A stretch of 64,000 bases of DNA from Roseburia hominis A2-183 (GTDB taxonomy: Bacteria > Bacillota > Clostridia > Lachnospirales > Lachnospiraceae): positions 1,781,501 to 1,845,500 of the forward strand of contig NC_015977.1 of assembly GCF_000225345.1 (NCBI RefSeq), given 5' to 3'. The notes beneath the pieces are model-generated. The model ran no database searches. It saw only the letters and a program-made list of their open reading frames with translations, and was not told the DNA's origin. Positions within the stretch are counted from its first letter, which is position 1. Every line of letters begins with the position of its first letter. Below, in pieces: positions 62,147-64,000 of this stretch. Made by a program: the position numbers and the translations under genes.

Positions 62147-63073
62147 TTACGAGGTGTGTTTTTCAAAATAGGCACGGCCATAGGCAACATCGTTCTGCAT
62201 CTGCTCTTTGAGCGCCTCAATCGATGCAAATTTCCGCTCGCTGCGGACTCTGCTTAAGAACTCCACCGTCACCATCTTATCGTAGACATCTTCCGCGAAA
62301 TCCAGCAGATGTGTCTCCACCCCGACAGGATACTCTCCCTCAATCGTAGGCTTGCACCCCACGTTGCTGATGCCGCGGTACCACCGGTCTCCGATGTATG
62401 CCTCCGTCACGTAGACACCGTTCGGCGGCAGCAGCTTCTCCTTCGGCGGCAGCTGGTTGATGGTCGGAATCCCGATCGTTCTTCCGATCTGGTTGCCGTG
62501 CAGGACTCTGCTGGTCACAAAGTAACGGTATCCCAGAAGATGATTTGCCTTCTCGATATTCCCGGCTGCGATCTCTTCCCTCACGAACGTGCTGCTGATG
62601 TCCCGGCTGTCTTCTTTTATTTTCTCCACAACGATCACTTCGTATCCGTATTTTCCGGCATACTGCCGCAGCATATGGTAATCGCCCCTGCGGTTATGTC
62701 CGAAATGAAAGTCTTCCCCCACAACCATGCACTTTACATGAAGCTGCCGCACAATCTTAGCGATGAAATCCTCCGGCTCCATGCACATGATCTCCTGCGT
62801 AAACGGGCACTCCACCACATAATCAATCCCCAGGTGCTCAAACATGTGCCTTTTTTCCTCATTCGTGGTCAGCACCTTCGCCTCCACATTCTGCACATTT
62901 CTGCGAGGTGGAATGTCGAAGGTAAAAATCGCTCCCGCGAGACCTTCGTCCTTTTTCTTTGCAAAATACTGCAGCAGCTGCTCATGCCCCCTGTGAATCC
63001 CGTCAAACTTGCCGAGAGAAAGTACCGTATTCTCTTCTATATAAAAATCCGTTGTGTTCCTGATATATTTCAT
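62147..63073 (-). CDS. ribF: Bifunctional riboflavin kinase / FAD synthetase
   Basis: Makes FMN and FAD from riboflavin; 308 residues. The N-terminal FMN adenylyltransferase part has LGKFDGIHRGHEQLL and KCMVVGEDFHFGHNRRGD; the C-terminal kinase has GIPTINQLPPKEKLLPPNGVY and RGISNVGCKPTIEG. Full length for the family. Starts 3 bp after truB, a common clostridial neighbour pair. Supplies flavin for proteins such as the Rnf subunits. Confidence 0.97.
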   Translation of the reverse strand: MKYIRNTTDFYIEENTVLSLGKFDGIHRGHEQLLQYFAKKKDEGLAGAIFTFDIPPRRNVQNVEAKVLTTNEEKRHMFEHLGIDYVVECPFTQEIMCMEPEDFIAKIVRQLHVKCMVVGEDFHFGHNRRGDYHMLRQYAGKYGYEVIVVEKIKEDSRDISSTFVREEIAAGNIEKANHLLGYRYFVTSRVLHGNQIGRTIGIPTINQLPPKEKLLPPNGVYVTEAYIGDRWYRGISNVGCKPTIEGEYPVGVETHLLDFAEDVYDKMVTVEFLSRVRSERKFASIEALKEQMQNDVAYGRAYFEKHTS

Positions 63074-63076
63074 GAT

Positions 63077-64000
63077 CTACTTAAACACCTTTAATGGTTT
63101 ATAGTCTTCCTTTTCCGCCTGATATTCATAAATGCCGAAAAATGCGCCTTCATCGTCGTAGACGCGGACCGGCGCCATTCTCATACTCTCATGTTCCTCC
63201 AAAAACATCTCCGGGCGCAGCCGGTTTCCGTTATATAAATATTTGCGGAACTGTCCGTCCACCGTCGCGCTCTCATATTTTAGAAAGACGGTATCCACCG
63301 CCTGAAGGAACGGAAGCTGCAGTTCTTCTGTCTCCGTCGCATCCGACCTGTGTGCAATCACGTACGCCTCCACCTCGGACAGCTTTATGGCGTCCGCAAG
63401 CGCGAACTCTCCGACTCTCGTGCGGAGCAGCGATTCCATGCACGCACCGCAGCCGAGCACCTCCCCCACATCCTGGCAGAGCGTGCGGATATACGTTCCC
63501 TTGGAACAACAGACACGCATCCTGACACGCGGCAGTTCGATCGAAAGGATCTCGATGGAAAAAATATGAACCGGACGCGCCGCACGTTCCACGGTCACGC
63601 CGGCCCGTGCCAGATCACACAGCTTCCTGCCGTCAACCTTTAAGGCAGAATACATCGGCGGCACCTGCATATAATCACCTACAAACGAGAGAACCGCTTT
63701 TTCCACTTCCTTTGCACTGCAGCGCACCTCCTGCTGCGTCAGGGTCTCGCCCGTCACATCCTGCGTGTCCGTCGTTCTTCCAAGCAGCATGACAGCCTCG
63801 TATTCCTTCGTCTTGTCCGTCAGCAGTTCGCAGATCTTCGTCGCCTTGCCGATACACACCGGGAGCACCCCCTCCGCATCCGGATCCAGCGTTCCCGTGT
63901 GTCCGATCTTTCTGGTCTTTAAGATCCCCCGAAGCTTAGCCACGACGTCAAACGAGGTAAATCCCTTTTCCTTATAGATATTGATAATTCCATTCATCAT
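63077..64000 (-). CDS. truB: tRNA pseudouridine(55) synthase TruB
   Basis: Makes pseudouridine 55 in the T-loop of tRNAs. 307 visible residues with the catalytic Asp in GHTGTLDPDAEGVLPVCIG, then KEYEAVMLLGRTTDTQD and VCCSKGTYIRTLCQDVG, and a C-terminal PUA-like part. The sequence begins MMNGIINIYKEKGFTS at the window edge, where TruB proteins normally start, so the gene is probably complete, but the ribosome site is outside the window. Confidence 0.95.
   Translation of the reverse strand: MMNGIINIYKEKGFTSFDVVAKLRGILKTRKIGHTGTLDPDAEGVLPVCIGKATKICELLTDKTKEYEAVMLLGRTTDTQDVTGETLTQQEVRCSAKEVEKAVLSFVGDYMQVPPMYSALKVDGRKLCDLARAGVTVERAARPVHIFSIEILSIELPRVRMRVCCSKGTYIRTLCQDVGEVLGCGACMESLLRTRVGEFALADAIKLSEVEAYVIAHRSDATETEELQLPFLQAVDTVFLKYESATVDGQFRKYLYNGNRLRPEMFLEEHESMRMAPVRVYDDEGAFFGIYEYQAEKEDYKPLKVFK

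Noticed and set aside
1..64000. tRNA or rRNA genes, CRISPR arrays, prophage or conjugative genes
   Set aside because: I looked for them through intergenic regions and found no cloverleaf, regular spaced repeats or hallmark proteins; a computed scan (tRNAscan, Infernal) would be the decisive check.

Overview
The window reads as a chromosome segment of a spore-lineage, probably motile, strictly fermentative Firmicute of the Lachnospiraceae (Roseburia/Lachnospira-like). This is inferred from the full Rnf complex in the order C-D-G-E-A-B, a YtfJ-type sporulation protein, scpAB, a DacF-type carboxypeptidase, a CheR, an IspH gene abutting ribosomal protein S1 (often fused in Clostridia), a biotin-dependent Na+-pumping decarboxylase, and mid-range G+C. 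I found no rRNA, tRNA, CRISPR array, phage gene or transposase.

Layout. Positions 1-14.8 kb hold a pectin/hexuronate utilisation locus. A minus-strand unit runs uxaB, uxaA, kduD, then a sugar-binding lipoprotein with its own promoter, a degenerate GH105-fold protein, two ABC permeases, an intracellular GH28 polygalacturonase and a sugar isomerase cut by the window edge. Diverging from it are a LacI-type regulator, uxaC, kduI and an RpiB-fold, DhuI-like isomerase. LacI-type palindromes sit in the uxaB and binding-protein promoters. Together the genes import oligogalacturonides, cleave them, and feed both galacturonate (UxaC-UxaB-UxaA) and its unsaturated product (KduI/DhuI-KduD) towards 2-keto-3-deoxygluconate.

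Positions 14.8-15.4 kb and 51.9-52.5 kb carry two inverted copies of a gene-free, about 590-bp foldback element. From 15.4 to 30.7 kb a long minus-strand series covers proline synthesis (proB, proA), folate salvage, miaB, ruvAB, zapA, a U32 protein, an FtsW/PBP pair, a Nudix enzyme, DUF2953 and YtfJ. From 30.8 to 37.1 kb lie apbE (flavin transferase) and the Rnf operon whose subunits it should flavinylate. From 37.2 to 44.5 kb come an RNase H-like nuclease with a repeat-rich leader, cheR, and rpiR-baiN-cmk-ispH-rpsA. From 44.6 to 50.5 kb lie a Cu/Zn-SOD-like gene and a membrane decarboxylase operon with two different carboxyltransferases. From 50.6 to 64 kb come two D-Ala-D-Ala carboxypeptidases around scpAB, a cardiolipin synthase, a subtilisin, pnp, rpsO, an NlpC/P60 hydrolase, ribF and truB.

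The most unusual features are the foldback elements with co-varying arms, the decarboxylase operon with both MmdA-like and OadA-like heads, the ispH/rpsA junction at a CTTTGA sequence, the 70-bp hairpin repeats before the RNase H-like gene, and the apparently catalytically dead GH105-fold protein inside the sugar-import operon. All product names are read from sequence motifs without database searches.
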